DNA of 64,000 nucleotides from Nitrospirota bacterium (GCA_011088105.1 JAALKI010000011.1:1-64000), one strand, 5' to 3'. Shown: positions 34,914 to 43,961, counted from the first letter of the stretch. Numbers and translations: made by a program. Notes: generated by a model from the letters alone, not told the origin.

Positions 34914-35636
34914 ATGACTGAGACCTCAACAGTGTCCGCTCCTGAGTCGAGTGCGACTGGAAAAGTCATTGTCGCGTTTATCCTGGCCATGGGCATCGGG
35001 CTCTTCGTATTTTTTGATCTTGGAGCCTACCTATCACTGGAAGCGCTCAAAACCAATCGCGATAACTTACTCGCGTATACCGATACCCATTTTGGCACCG
35101 CTGTTACAATTTTTATTGCCCTTTATGTAACCCAGACGGCATTTTCTCTTCCGGGTGGGGCCATCCTCACGTTGGCTGGGGGGTTTTTATTTGGCAGCCT
35201 CCTGGGAACAGTCTTTGTGAATATCGGAGCGACCATCGGAGCCACGCTTGCCTTTTTGGCGGCCCGGTATCTCTTGCGGGATTGGGTGGAGGGAAAGTTT
35301 GGTGATCGTTTGGAACCCATCCAGGCTGGGTTTGCTCAAAACGCCATGAGTTATCTTATAACCTTGCGGCTCATTCCGGCCTTTCCTTTCTTTTTAGTCA
35401 ACCTGGTATCTGGTCTCACGAGAATCAACTTGTCAACCTATATGCTGGCGACATCCTTAGGAATTATTCCCGGCAGTTTTGTCTTTGCCTTTGCCGGTCG
35501 TCAACTCGGCACGATTAATTCTTTGGGGGAAATTGCCTCTCCACCAGTGCTGATGGCCTTTACCTTGTTGGGTGTGCTCGCTTTGCTGCCCATAGTGTAT
35601 CGAAAATTCACACAACAAAAAGCCGTCGGAGGATAA
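34914..35636 (+). CDS. VTT-domain (TVP38/TMEM64) membrane protein (240 aa)
   Basis: Second VTT-family protein. GGAGG lies six bases before the ATG at 34914, preferred over 34902. The core motifs are FSLPGGAILTLAGGFLFGSLLGTVFVNIGATIGATLAFLAARYLLRDWVE and LRLIPAFPFFLVNLVSGLTRINLSTYMLATSLGIIPGSFVFAFAGRQLG, with five or so membrane spans. It is ten bases upstream of the mercuric-reductase-like gene, so both are one operon. VTT and mercuric-reductase-like proteins are paired in many bacteria and sometimes fused, which suggests a joint job in redox or metal stress at the membrane. Confidence 0.88.
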   Translation: MTETSTVSAPESSATGKVIVAFILAMGIGLFVFFDLGAYLSLEALKTNRDNLLAYTDTHFGTAVTIFIALYVTQTAFSLPGGAILTLAGGFLFGSLLGTVFVNIGATIGATLAFLAARYLLRDWVEGKFGDRLEPIQAGFAQNAMSYLITLRLIPAFPFFLVNLVSGLTRINLSTYMLATSLGIIPGSFVFAFAGRQLGTINSLGEIASPPVLMAFTLLGVLALLPIVYRKFTQQKAVGG

Positions 35637-35645
35637 AGGAAGCCT

Positions 35646-37187
35646 ATGCACACAGAACCCAACGTCCAAATGTTCCCCATGGATGAACATAATCAGGAAT
35701 TGATCCATAATGTCCACCCAGCAGATTGGGTGAATCCGGAACCATCCGGACGTTATAACCTCGTGGTGATTGGTGCAGGAACGGCTGGACTAATTACGGC
35801 TGCTGTGGCGTCGGCCTTGGGAGCTAGGGTGGCATTGATCGAAAGGCATCTGATGGGTGGTGATTGTTTAAATGTTGGATGCGTCCCATCAAAAGGCGTC
35901 ATTCGTGCTTCACGAACTTGGGCAGAGATCAAAAATGCCAAAGAGTTCGGATTGGACATTCCTGGCGACATTCAGGCTGATTTTGGGGTTGCGATGGCGC
36001 GTATGCGAAAGCTTCGTGCGCGTATTAGCCATATGGACTCAGCCCATCGATATAAGAATCTCGGGGTCGATGTCTTTATTGGAGAAGGGCGGTTTGCGGG
36101 AAAAGATACTGTAGAGGTTGGAGGTACAACCTTGCAATTTGCCAAAGCCGCGATTTGTACAGGGGCACGTGCGATTGCATTGCCCATTCCCGGATTACAA
36201 GACGTCGGGTTTCTGACAAATGAAACCGTCTTCAATCTTACTAGACTTCCGACACGGATGGTGGTGATCGGTGCCGGTCCCATTGGGTGTGAGTTGGCTC
36301 AGGCCTTTGCCAGGTTTGGCAGTCAGGTTTTGGTGTTTGAACAAGAATGTCGGATTTTGCCAAGAGAGGATACGGAAGCTGCTGAGGTTGTGAAACAGGC
36401 TATGATTCAGGATGGCGTTCAATTTACGTGCCGCGCCAAAATCACCGGTATTTCCCAAAATGGATCTGAAAAGATCGTGCATTATGAAGTAAATGGAGAA
36501 ACCAAGGAGTGGCCTGCTGATGAAATTCTGATCGGAATCGGCCGTGCCCCAAATGTCGAAGGTCTGGGATTAGAAACGATGGGGATTACGTATGATCTGC
36601 GTGCCGGCGTTAAGGTCAATGACAAACTCCAGACGACAAACCCGAAAGTGTATGCCGCAGGGGATATTTGCTTTCCCTTTAAGTTTACTCATACGGCCGA
36701 TGCGATGGCACGGATTCTGATTCAAAATGCCTTATTCCCTCATCCCATGGGGCTGGGCTATGCCAGTACCAACTCATTGATTATTCCCTGGTGTACCTAC
36801 ACGGAGCCGGAAATTGCTCATGTCGGGATTTACGGACATGAAGCCACAGCCAAAGGGATCGATGTCGATACATTTACCTTCCCACTTGCGGACGTGGACC
36901 GTGCTATCTTGGATGGAGAGGATGAAGGCTTTGCTCGTGTGCATGTCAAAAAAGGGACCGATACGATTCTTGGTGCGACCATTGTGGCAGCACATGCAGG
37001 TGATTTGATCACGGAATTTACGCTAGCGATGAAAGGAGGCTTAGGGTTGAGTACGATCACGGGAACCATTCATCCGTATCCGACACAAGCCGAGGTGATC
37101 AAAAAAGTGGCGAATGCATGGCGGAAGACAACGTTTACCGAAGGGAAGAAGAAAATGTTGGCTAAACTCTTTGCATGGATGCGATGA
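35646..37187 (+). CDS. mercuric reductase-like FAD-dependent oxidoreductase (513 aa)
   Basis: A second pyridine-nucleotide-disulfide oxidoreductase. FAD motif LVVIGAGTAGLITAA near residue 39; redox disulfide C74/C79 in GGDCLNVGCVPSKG; NAD(P) motif VVIGAGPIGCELAQAFARFG; second FAD motif KVYAAGDICF; C-terminal HPYPTQAEVIKKVANAWR. It lacks the N-terminal heavy-metal domain and C-terminal vicinal cysteines of MerA, so mercury reduction is doubtful. The N-terminus has an extra 35 residues before the FAD motif. AAGGAAG lies just before the ATG. It follows the VTT gene by ten bases and precedes a DUF3047 gene. Confidence 0.88.
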   Translation: MHTEPNVQMFPMDEHNQELIHNVHPADWVNPEPSGRYNLVVIGAGTAGLITAAVASALGARVALIERHLMGGDCLNVGCVPSKGVIRASRTWAEIKNAKEFGLDIPGDIQADFGVAMARMRKLRARISHMDSAHRYKNLGVDVFIGEGRFAGKDTVEVGGTTLQFAKAAICTGARAIALPIPGLQDVGFLTNETVFNLTRLPTRMVVIGAGPIGCELAQAFARFGSQVLVFEQECRILPREDTEAAEVVKQAMIQDGVQFTCRAKITGISQNGSEKIVHYEVNGETKEWPADEILIGIGRAPNVEGLGLETMGITYDLRAGVKVNDKLQTTNPKVYAAGDICFPFKFTHTADAMARILIQNALFPHPMGLGYASTNSLIIPWCTYTEPEIAHVGIYGHEATAKGIDVDTFTFPLADVDRAILDGEDEGFARVHVKKGTDTILGATIVAAHAGDLITEFTLAMKGGLGLSTITGTIHPYPTQAEVIKKVANAWRKTTFTEGKKKMLAKLFAWMR

Positions 37188-37244
37188 GTGGGAAGCAGAA
37201 TTTCTCCATGCTGTTATACGGCAGCTAGGGTAAAGGAAGAGACT

Positions 37245-38009
37245 ATGATCAAGAAACTTATTGGGGCTGTGACAAGTTTAAGCATTTTTCTCTTGCCTAT
37301 AGGCGGCTCAGGATTTGCTCAATCAGGAGACAGGCTGGAAGTCGGAAAGTTTTCAGAAGCGCAAATCGGGGGGAAATGGCCAGATGGGTGGAAGCCGCTG
37401 ACGTTTGAAAAGATTCCAACCCATACGGAATACGTCCTTGTTAAAAATAGCGAGACGACTGTTGTGAAAGCCATTAGTCAACAGTCGTCGTCCGGCTTAA
37501 CACGGGAAATTACGATTGATCCACGGGAATATCCGATTGTCCAGTGGCGTTGGAAAGTTGAGAATATCCTCAAAGAGGGAGATGTGACGAGCAAGGATGG
37601 CGACGATTATCCAGCTCGTCTGTACATCACCTTTGAATATGACAGCGAGAAGGTAGGGTTTTTCGAAAAAGCCAAGTTTGAAGCTGCAAGATTAATCTAC
37701 GGTCAGTATCCCCCTATTGGAGCGATCAACTACATTTGGGAAAGCAAAAGTCCAGTGGGGACATTGGTGCCCAATCCCTATACTGACCGAGTCATGATGT
37801 TTGTGGTCGAAAGTGGAAACGAACGAATCAATCAATGGCAGAACGAAGAACGTAATGTCTATGAGGATTACAAGGCTGCATTTGGTGAAGATCCACCGAG
37901 AATTTCTGGGGTGGCCATTATGACGGACACTGACAATACCAAAGAAGCGGCTACGGCATATTTTGGAGACATTGTGTTTAAACAAGCAGGCGTGCAAACC
38001 AAAAAGTAA
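37245..38009 (+). CDS. DUF3047 secreted protein (254 aa)
   Basis: AAGGAAGAG precedes the ATG at 37245, so the earlier in-frame start (37188) is not needed. Residues 1-27 are a signal peptide (LTSLSIFLLPIGGSGFAQ-like, cleaved near AQS). The mature part fits DUF3047: WKPLTFEKIPTHTEYVLVK, REYPIVQWRWKVEN, GDDYPARLYITFEYD and the closing ISGVAIMTDTDNTKEAATAYFGDI. DUF3047 folds like a carbohydrate-binding beta-sandwich; its role is unknown. It is likely the last gene of the VTT/oxidoreductase transcript. Confidence 0.85.
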   Translation: MIKKLIGAVTSLSIFLLPIGGSGFAQSGDRLEVGKFSEAQIGGKWPDGWKPLTFEKIPTHTEYVLVKNSETTVVKAISQQSSSGLTREITIDPREYPIVQWRWKVENILKEGDVTSKDGDDYPARLYITFEYDSEKVGFFEKAKFEAARLIYGQYPPIGAINYIWESKSPVGTLVPNPYTDRVMMFVVESGNERINQWQNEERNVYEDYKAAFGEDPPRISGVAIMTDTDNTKEAATAYFGDIVFKQAGVQTKK

Positions 38010-38174
38010 AAACCCCTGCCATTACGTGGTTCCTGACTCTTCTCAAAAAAGAGGTGTGTTGTAACAGTTGAGCGAATGAAGAGACATACTTCTTATAGCT
38101 TCTCGTGAGGGCGGTCCTGTTAGCGTTGCAGGTTGTCCTTTCATGCCTATCTTAATCCTAAACGGAGGTATCCC

Positions 38175-38444
38175 ATGACGTCTCAAAAATCAGCATTACT
38201 TGGAGCTGCACTTTCAGGTTTATTAATTGCAGCTGGATGTGCTCATTCGCACGATGCGCCATCAGGGGCTGAGATGGCCAAAGGCCATTGCTATGGTGTG
38301 AATGATTGTAAAGGCAAGGGAGAGTGTAAAGGCGTCGGACATTCCTGTGAAGGAAAGAATGACTGTAAAGGCAAAGGTTGGATCGGAATGTCCAAAGCCG
38401 ATTGTGAGGCTAAGGGCGGGGACCATGTCGCCAAAGCCATGTGA
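38175..38444 (+). CDS. bufA: bufferin-type copper-binding peptide precursor (BufA2-like)
   Basis: GGAGG lies before the ATG at 38175. Residues 1-22 form an export signal ending AAGC, which could also be a lipobox. The mature part is a short cysteine-rich repeat: C39 (HCYGVND), C45, C51, C58, C64 (NDCKGKG) and C77, mostly in CKGKG/CEGKND units. Bufferins are ribosomal peptides whose cysteines are changed by a DUF692 enzyme so that they bind copper in the periplasm. The gene overlaps the DUF692 gene at 38425, followed by a DUF2063 gene: the complete bufABC order. Copper role is inferred from the family. Confidence 0.8.
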   Translation: MTSQKSALLGAALSGLLIAAGCAHSHDAPSGAEMAKGHCYGVNDCKGKGECKGVGHSCEGKNDCKGKGWIGMSKADCEAKGGDHVAKAM

Positions 38445-39318
38445 TCATCACAAGGAAACGCAGTTTTCATGCGCGGACATAGGGGTGGGACTTCGTCCCA
38501 CCCACTATCCATACCTTGAAACACGTCCACCCACTAGAGTCCGGTGGTTTGAAGCAATCAGCGAAAATTATATGGACTCAGAGGGGCGTCCGCTGGCCAT
38601 GCTGGAACTCATTCGTTCTGATTACCCTGTGGCTCTTCATGGTGTGTCGTTATCGATTGCTTCAGCTGAAGGACTAAGACCACATTACCTTGCACAACTC
38701 AAAAAACTGACTGATCGGATCGAACCATTTCTGGTTTCTGATCATCTGTGTTGGACTGGTCTGAATCCTTCCAATCTTCATGACCTTCTGCCCATTCCAT
38801 TTTCAGAAGAAGCCTTACAACTGATCTTGAAACATGTCGATCAAGTTCAAACAACCCTCGGGCGACAAATCTTGCTGGAAAACGTCTCAACGTATATCCA
38901 GCCTAGGGGATCAGTCTATACTGAATGGGAATTTTTAACAGCCGTGGCTACACAATCAGGCTGTAGGCTTTTACTGGACGTCAATAATCTTTATGTGAAT
39001 GCTCGTAATCATCACTTTGATCCAATGATCTTTCTAGATGCGATCCCGGCACATCTTATCGGACAGGTTCATTTAGCGGGCTATACGGATATGGGAACGT
39101 ATTTATTTGATACACATTCTCGCCCCGTTTATCCTCCCGTGTGGGAATTATTCGAACATCTGATTGGTCGAATACCTAACGTTCCTATTTTAATCGAATG
39201 GGATGAAGACATTCCCGATTTTCCAATTTTGGAACAAGAAGCTCTCAAGGCCGCACAGATATGGGAAACACATTATGGTCATGCCGACTCTGAAGCAGTA
39301 CCAACGATGGTTCTGTGA
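38425..39318 (+). CDS. bufB: DUF692 multinuclear non-heme iron oxidase (BufB)
   Basis: The TIM-barrel iron enzyme that modifies bufferin cysteines, related to MbnB of methanobactin synthesis. The ATG at 38425 overlaps the bufA end by 20 bases; an earlier ATG (38302) lies inside bufA in another frame. Features: RPTHYPYLETRPPTRVRWFEAISENYM at the start, SDHLCWTG, LLENVSTYI, LLLDVNNLYVNARNH (metal-binding aspartate and asparagines), QVHLAGY, THSRPVYPPVWELFEH and the closing PILIEWDEDIPDFPIL. The usual metal ligands (His, Asp, Glu) appear to be kept. About 297 aa is normal for the family. Confidence 0.9.
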   Translation: MSPKPCDHHKETQFSCADIGVGLRPTHYPYLETRPPTRVRWFEAISENYMDSEGRPLAMLELIRSDYPVALHGVSLSIASAEGLRPHYLAQLKKLTDRIEPFLVSDHLCWTGLNPSNLHDLLPIPFSEEALQLILKHVDQVQTTLGRQILLENVSTYIQPRGSVYTEWEFLTAVATQSGCRLLLDVNNLYVNARNHHFDPMIFLDAIPAHLIGQVHLAGYTDMGTYLFDTHSRPVYPPVWELFEHLIGRIPNVPILIEWDEDIPDFPILEQEALKAAQIWETHYGHADSEAVPTMVL

Positions 39319-40069
39319 GGCCGCACGACAAGAAGATCAGGAACTTCCTAACAGTCAATTGATCAGTGCGGTGTCGGCAGGTGGAAAGCTTTCTCAGACG
39401 GAAGCTCTTGATGTGTACCGAACCGGTCATATCGTGAGACTGACGGAGGCGTTAGGAGAGACTTTTGAAGCGGTATGGTGGGTTGCCGGCGACAACGCGT
39501 TTTTTCAATTAGCAAAAGACTACATCCTCTCACATCCCTCGTCGGTTTATAATTTATCGGCATATGGGGATCGCTTTCCCGACTTTCTCGCTCAGAACAA
39601 TCCTTTTCCAGACCTGCCCTTCCTGTCGGAACTGGCCCGCTTTGAATGGTTATTTAAAGAGACGTTCCACGTTCGCCAACATGAGGCTGTCTCCTCTCAG
39701 GCGATCATTGCCATGGAGCCAATGGAAATCCTTCGTTTTTCGTTTGGTCCATCAGCGCACCTATTTTCTTCACCCTATACCGTGTATGAAACATGGAAGC
39801 TGCGAGGTACCGATCAGAAGGATGGCACCGAGTTCTGGAAGGACCAAGCCGAATATCTCTTCCTGTATAAAAAACATCATCAAATTTTTGTCAATACGTT
39901 GCAGTATTCGGAGTACAAAATTCTGAGTGCTCTTTTGAGTGGGGCCTCTATCGAAGAATCCGTTTCTTCAGTTGCCGCGCAATGTCCAGAAATGGATCAA
40001 CCCCGACTCCAAGTCTTCTTTCAGTTGCTTGTCTATACAGGAAGCATCGAAAAAATCTTCACAGGATAA
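39281..40069 (+). CDS. bufC: DUF2063 partner protein (BufC-like)
   Basis: The putative DNA-binding-domain (DUF2063) protein that accompanies DUF692 enzymes and presumably hands them the precursor peptide. It begins within the end of bufB; the MPTLKQYQRWF start at 39281 fits the family better than upstream ATGs. DUF2063 signs: LKQYQRWFCEAARQED, EALDVYRTGHIVRLTEALGETFEAVWWVAGDNAFFQLAKDYI, FPDFLAQNNPFPDLPFLSELARFEWLF. The C-terminal part is a winged-helix-like segment ending in QVFFQLLVYTG. Length about 262 aa. Confidence 0.85.
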   Translation: MPTLKQYQRWFCEAARQEDQELPNSQLISAVSAGGKLSQTEALDVYRTGHIVRLTEALGETFEAVWWVAGDNAFFQLAKDYILSHPSSVYNLSAYGDRFPDFLAQNNPFPDLPFLSELARFEWLFKETFHVRQHEAVSSQAIIAMEPMEILRFSFGPSAHLFSSPYTVYETWKLRGTDQKDGTEFWKDQAEYLFLYKKHHQIFVNTLQYSEYKILSALLSGASIEESVSSVAAQCPEMDQPRLQVFFQLLVYTGSIEKIFTG

Positions 40070-40098
40070 GGCCCACAACGCAAGCTTTCACCATCCTG

Positions 40099-40674
40099 CT
40101 AATACCTTGGTTCATTTCCTGGTTTCCATTTGATATTGCAGCCGGCACTAGGCCGTTGATCTTGGCTGATAGATTGGCCATTGAGCACGGCATCCAACGC
40201 TGTCCGTAAATCCTTTCCTGTTACCGGTTTCCCATTTCCTGGTCGACTTTCATCGAGTTGACCTCGATAGACTAGTCTCCGGTTGTGATCGAACAGAAAA
40301 AAATCAGGTGTGCAGGCAGCGGTGAACGCTTTGGCAATTTCCTGTGTTTCGTCGTAGCAGAATGGAAAAACAAAGCCCAATTGGTTGGCCATTGCTTTTA
40401 ACGACTCTGGGGCATCATCGGGATATCCGCTGACATCATTGCTGCTGATGGCGACAATGCCAAGATTTTTATCAGCATAATCCCGCCCTACTCGAGCCAA
40501 CTCGTCTTTCACATGCACGACATACGGGCAATGTTTGCAAATAAACATGACGAAGAGTCCTTGTTTGCCTGCAAAGGTATCTTGCGAAATGATCTGCCCT
40601 GATACAACATCCGGCAAAGAAAATCCTGGTATTGGTGTCCCGAGTAGCAGCATCGTGGAATTTGTCAAAGCCAT
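40099..40674 (-). CDS. thioredoxin-fold AhpC/TSA-family redox protein (191 aa)
   Basis: A redoxin of the thioredoxin/AhpC-TSA type. It opens LLLGTPIPGFSLPDVVSGQIIS (peroxiredoxin-like), then FVMFICKHCPYV with C46 and C49 as the redox pair (CKHC), ISSNDVSGYPDDAPESLKAMANQLGF, and PDFFLFDHNRRLVYRGQLDESRPGNGKPVTG. This subfamily ('thioredoxin family protein', CxxC near residue 46) is widespread and cytoplasmic, and may reduce disulfides or peroxides. No signal peptide is seen. It converges with bufC; a functional link with the bufferin operon is possible but unproven. Confidence 0.85.
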   Translation of the reverse strand: MALTNSTMLLLGTPIPGFSLPDVVSGQIISQDTFAGKQGLFVMFICKHCPYVVHVKDELARVGRDYADKNLGIVAISSNDVSGYPDDAPESLKAMANQLGFVFPFCYDETQEIAKAFTAACTPDFFLFDHNRRLVYRGQLDESRPGNGKPVTGKDLRTALDAVLNGQSISQDQRPSAGCNIKWKPGNEPRY

Positions 40675-40757
40675 TGGAATCTTCCTCTCATAAAGATGAA
40701 TTCCGGTTCTGTGAATAGTGAGATCGATCTATGAAAAATCGTATCCTGCTGTTGTTT

Positions 40758-41531
40758 TTAGATGCCAAATTCTGCCCATAGCACAGTGTGGTCGGATGGG
40801 TTGGGCCCCATCCTCGGTTCCAAATCAACTTCAATTTGTCGACATGTTTTGGCAAGGGCAGGGGTGGCAAGGATATGGTCAATCCGCCACCCTCGATTGT
40901 GAAGAACGGCAGGAGGTTGACGATAGTCCCAAAAGGTAAACTGTTGGCGATCGGGGTAATGCAGTCGAAAGACATCCACAAATCCCCAGTCGACGGTTTT
41001 CTGATAAGCCTGTTGAGCATCGTGATGAAAACAGACATGGGTGAGATGTTTTTCAGGGTGGTGCACATCGATAGCAGCTGGCGCTACATTCATATCTCCA
41101 CACCAAATTGCTGGTTGTTCGGGGGAGAGGTGTTGAGCGAAGTAGTCGCGCAATCGCTGAAACCATTGTAGTTTGTACTGGTATTTTGGTGAGTCAATCT
41201 TAAACCCTTGGGGCACATAGGTGTTAATGACCGAAATCCCTTGAATGTTCACGTGGATTAAGCGTGGCTCATCGGTGTCTGGCCCTTGGTCGAATCCAAA
41301 GGAGATCATCTCCGGGACTGTGCGACTAAACACGGCGACACCGTTGTAGGCTTTCATGCCACGATACGTGAGGTGGTAGCCCAACCCTGACAGAGCCTCG
41401 ACAGGAAAGTCCGAATCCTGCGCTTTGGTTTCCTGGAGGCAGAGAACATCGGGTTGATGGTGGTGAAGCCATTGGATGACAATGGATAATCGTTTCCGAA
41501 TCGAATTAACGTTGAAGGTCGCAATTTTCAT
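40758..41531 (-). CDS. xth: exodeoxyribonuclease III
   Basis: Repairs abasic sites and damaged 3' ends. The endonuclease/exonuclease/phosphatase fold is clear: MKIATFNVNSIRKRL, CLQETKAQD (catalytic Glu), RLIHVNIQGISVINTYVPQG, WCGDMNVAPAAIDVHHP (catalytic Asp and Asn), and the C-terminal NRGWRIDHILATPALA and PSDHTVLWAEF with the catalytic Asp and His. Length 257 aa is standard. It shares an intergenic start region with the divergent gene at 41549. Confidence 0.96.
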   Translation of the reverse strand: MKIATFNVNSIRKRLSIVIQWLHHHQPDVLCLQETKAQDSDFPVEALSGLGYHLTYRGMKAYNGVAVFSRTVPEMISFGFDQGPDTDEPRLIHVNIQGISVINTYVPQGFKIDSPKYQYKLQWFQRLRDYFAQHLSPEQPAIWCGDMNVAPAAIDVHHPEKHLTHVCFHHDAQQAYQKTVDWGFVDVFRLHYPDRQQFTFWDYRQPPAVLHNRGWRIDHILATPALAKTCRQIEVDLEPRMGPNPSDHTVLWAEFGI

Positions 41532-41548
41532 TGGTATGGTTCATCCCT

Positions 41549-42172
41549 ATGTTGCATGATGCGTTATCTTTTACCCCTCGTGAAGTTGCCTTGCTGACGG
41601 ACCAGGAGTTTTTCCAAACCAAAGTGGCGATTTCTGCCAAGATTCGTGAGCTCTTGACGCAGTGGCAGCAGGCATTCCATGAAGAATTGGCTGGTAAGAC
41701 GCTTTTGGCTCCTGAAGCTTTGACATTGGAATCCTCTCAATTTGTCAAAGGTGAACATTTGGAAAATTTTCCTTATCAATATGTGGACTTTCCCCGTTTC
41801 TATACACGGGAAGAGAAATTTGCATTCCGTTCCTTATTCTGGTGGGGGCATCATGTGGCCTTTGCCCTGATCCTTGAAGGAGGGCAGATTCAACAATACA
41901 AAAAACATCTCATTGATCGGTTTACACAGATTGCGGATCAAGGTCTTTGTTTGTGTCTGGGCAGTTCATTATGGGAATGGCGCTATGGCTCAGGGTATAC
42001 CATGGAATTAACTCGAGACCGGAAGTCCGAAACCGCGGCGGTTCTTGCGCATCGCCGGTTTTTTAAATTAGCGACATTTGTGCCGATGAACAACCCCGCG
42101 CTGAGTGAGGGGCATCTTGTTGATGCAGGCCGACAGGCCTTCTGCGCAATCCTTCCCGTTATTACCATCTAA
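41549..42172 (+). CDS. conserved hypothetical protein (207 aa)
   Basis: Unrecognised. It is mostly helical and soluble with many aromatic residues: FSFTPREVALLTDQEFFQTK-like start, HLENFPYQYVDFPRFYTREEKFAFRSLFWWGHHVAFALILEGG, LCLGSSLWEWRYGSGYTMEL. The mid-section with WWGHH and the later YGSGY look like a conserved core. I chose ATG 41549 over the TTG at 41531. It diverges from xth, with promoters close together, so shared regulation is possible. Confidence 0.6.
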   Translation: MLHDALSFTPREVALLTDQEFFQTKVAISAKIRELLTQWQQAFHEELAGKTLLAPEALTLESSQFVKGEHLENFPYQYVDFPRFYTREEKFAFRSLFWWGHHVAFALILEGGQIQQYKKHLIDRFTQIADQGLCLCLGSSLWEWRYGSGYTMELTRDRKSETAAVLAHRRFFKLATFVPMNNPALSEGHLVDAGRQAFCAILPVITI

Positions 42173-42220
42173 AAGGGATTCCTTTCTCCCTTGATCGGTC
42201 AGATAAACCCGTGCCCAACG

Positions 42221-42754
42221 TTAATCATCCTCCTTGAGTCGAAGCAAGTTCACAAGCTCTGGAAGGGTATACGAGATATCCTTCTGTAATCGTAAAACGT
42301 CGATGCCGGCTTTCTGAAAAAGCTTATCGACCAGATGTGATTTATGGTCTGTGTCCTGGGTGCATTCAACCTGGATAATCCATACCGGAATGCGTGTGCC
42401 TGGGTGGACCAAGACAATATCCAGGATCATTTTTTGCATAACCCTGAGGAACGCGAGACGATCAGCTTCATGCTCCGATTCAAGCTTAATGAGCTTTCGC
42501 ATAGGCAGTTTGGCCAAAACCAGATAATTGTCTTGCACGGCTAAACGAATCAGGTTATAGAGCGCGATCTCGGATTTGGTAAATAGCCATCGAGGCTGGA
42601 TAGTCAATGATGTGGGGAGAGCGCGGAGCATTCCCGACAGATGTTTGGGGTGAGGGGTGTACCAAAGGCGAAATCCTTGTACGAGCAGGATTACAATGAT
42701 CGCAATTAGGGTGATGCCCAATACCATGTCAGAAACGGTGACATCTAGTATCAT
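42221..42754 (-). CDS. DUF2726-domain membrane-anchored protein (177 aa)
   Basis: One hydrophobic N-terminal segment (residues about 10-28) anchors a cytoplasmic DUF2726-like domain: TKSEIALYNLIRLAVQDNYLVLAKLPMRKLI, then IPVWIIQVECTQDTDHKSHLVDKLFQKAGIDVLRL. DUF2726 belongs to the restriction-endonuclease-like fold; here a conserved acidic residue before a QVE/D segment could be part of the site, but the usual DxK triad is incomplete. Its neighbour anmK begins 11 bases away on the same strand. The function is unknown. Confidence 0.7.
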   Translation of the reverse strand: MILDVTVSDMVLGITLIAIIVILLVQGFRLWYTPHPKHLSGMLRALPTSLTIQPRWLFTKSEIALYNLIRLAVQDNYLVLAKLPMRKLIKLESEHEADRLAFLRVMQKMILDIVLVHPGTRIPVWIIQVECTQDTDHKSHLVDKLFQKAGIDVLRLQKDISYTLPELVNLLRLKEDD

Positions 42755-42764
42755 GTTTCTTGAT

Positions 42765-43946
42765 CTAGGATGAGGTAAAGGAATATTTCAGCGAGGCGTT
42801 GTTCCCAGGCACAATCGTTCCAAGTACAACAGGGGCTCGGGCTCCAGTCACCCGGGGGAGATTGGTGGAGACGCCGTGAATCGTTTGGTAGGCAAAGACC
42901 GCAAACGCCAAGGCTTCAAAAGCTTTACTGTGTGTGCCGACTGCATCCATTGTGTGAACGGTCGTTGGCTGGAAAGACGAAGCTAAGTGTTCCATCATGG
43001 CTTGATTATGAACGCCACCACCACCAACAATCACTTCGTCGATACTCCCATCCAGCCAGCGGCGGCTCATCGCAATATTGTGTCCAATACAGGCACAGCA
43101 CGTGGCGAGGAGGTCTTCAAGCCGTATGTTTTTTCGACGAATGTGTCGAAGTACGGTTGTGACATACTGATCTCCAAATTCCTCACGGCCTGTCGTCTTC
43201 GGCGGCTTTTTTCTAAAGAAGGGATGCGGCTGTAGGAATGCCAAGAGGTTTTTCTGGACAATGCCCTTTTGGGCAATACGTCCATGACGATCCATCTTGT
43301 GTCGGTTGTCAGTCAAACGGGCAATCAATCCATCCAACAGCATGTTACAGGGGCCGACGTCAAATGCTTGAATATCGTGTTGTGTTCCACCGGCGGGGAG
43401 ATAGGTGACGTTTGCAATGCCACCTAAATTCACAATAAGCCTGGAATATTGTGGGGATTGAAACGTGAGGGCATGCACATACGGGGTGAGTGGCGCACCC
43501 TCTCCTCCAGCGGCTAAATCTCGAGCACGAAAATTGGCGACAGTGGTAATGCCTGTCCGTTCTGCAATGACGGCGGGTTCTCCCAGCTGCAAGGATGATC
43601 GAATGACTGGCAGTCCTCTCACACGAACGGGTTTGGGCAGATGGCAAACGGTCTGTCCATGTGAGCCAATGATGTTGATGGCAGATGGCGTCAAGCCTAT
43701 CTGTTGAATGGTCGTCAATGTCGCTTGCGCAAACATTTCTCCAATCAACACATTGAGATGACAGAGATCTGTGACGGTACCATGTTCTGCGGCGGTGAGG
43801 ATGGCGTTGCGAAGAGAGGGGCGGTAGGGAACATGATGAAATCCTAAGAGATGGTGATGGAAGGCATGTGCAGAGCCGGTAATGTCCACAATTGCGACAT
43901 CGATCCCATCCATCGACGTGCCCGACATAAGTCCTACACATTTCAT
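42765..43946 (-). CDS. anmK: anhydro-N-acetylmuramic acid kinase
   Basis: Recycles peptidoglycan sugar by opening and phosphorylating anhydro-MurNAc to MurNAc-6-phosphate. The ASKHA fold shows GLMSGTSMDGIDVAIVDI at the start, IGSHGQTVCHLP, TVANFRARDLAAGGEGAPLTPYVHAL, RLIVNLGGIANVTYLP, DVGPCNMLLDGL and EVIVGGGGVHNQAMM. The length of 393 aa is typical. In the operon order GNAT, anmK, DUF2726 (all minus) the genes are close together but not overlapping. Confidence 0.95.
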   Translation of the reverse strand: MKCVGLMSGTSMDGIDVAIVDITGSAHAFHHHLLGFHHVPYRPSLRNAILTAAEHGTVTDLCHLNVLIGEMFAQATLTTIQQIGLTPSAINIIGSHGQTVCHLPKPVRVRGLPVIRSSLQLGEPAVIAERTGITTVANFRARDLAAGGEGAPLTPYVHALTFQSPQYSRLIVNLGGIANVTYLPAGGTQHDIQAFDVGPCNMLLDGLIARLTDNRHKMDRHGRIAQKGIVQKNLLAFLQPHPFFRKKPPKTTGREEFGDQYVTTVLRHIRRKNIRLEDLLATCCACIGHNIAMSRRWLDGSIDEVIVGGGGVHNQAMMEHLASSFQPTTVHTMDAVGTHSKAFEALAFAVFAYQTIHGVSTNLPRVTGARAPVVLGTIVPGNNASLKYSFTSS

Positions 43947-43961
43947 GGTGTGTGAGTGAGG

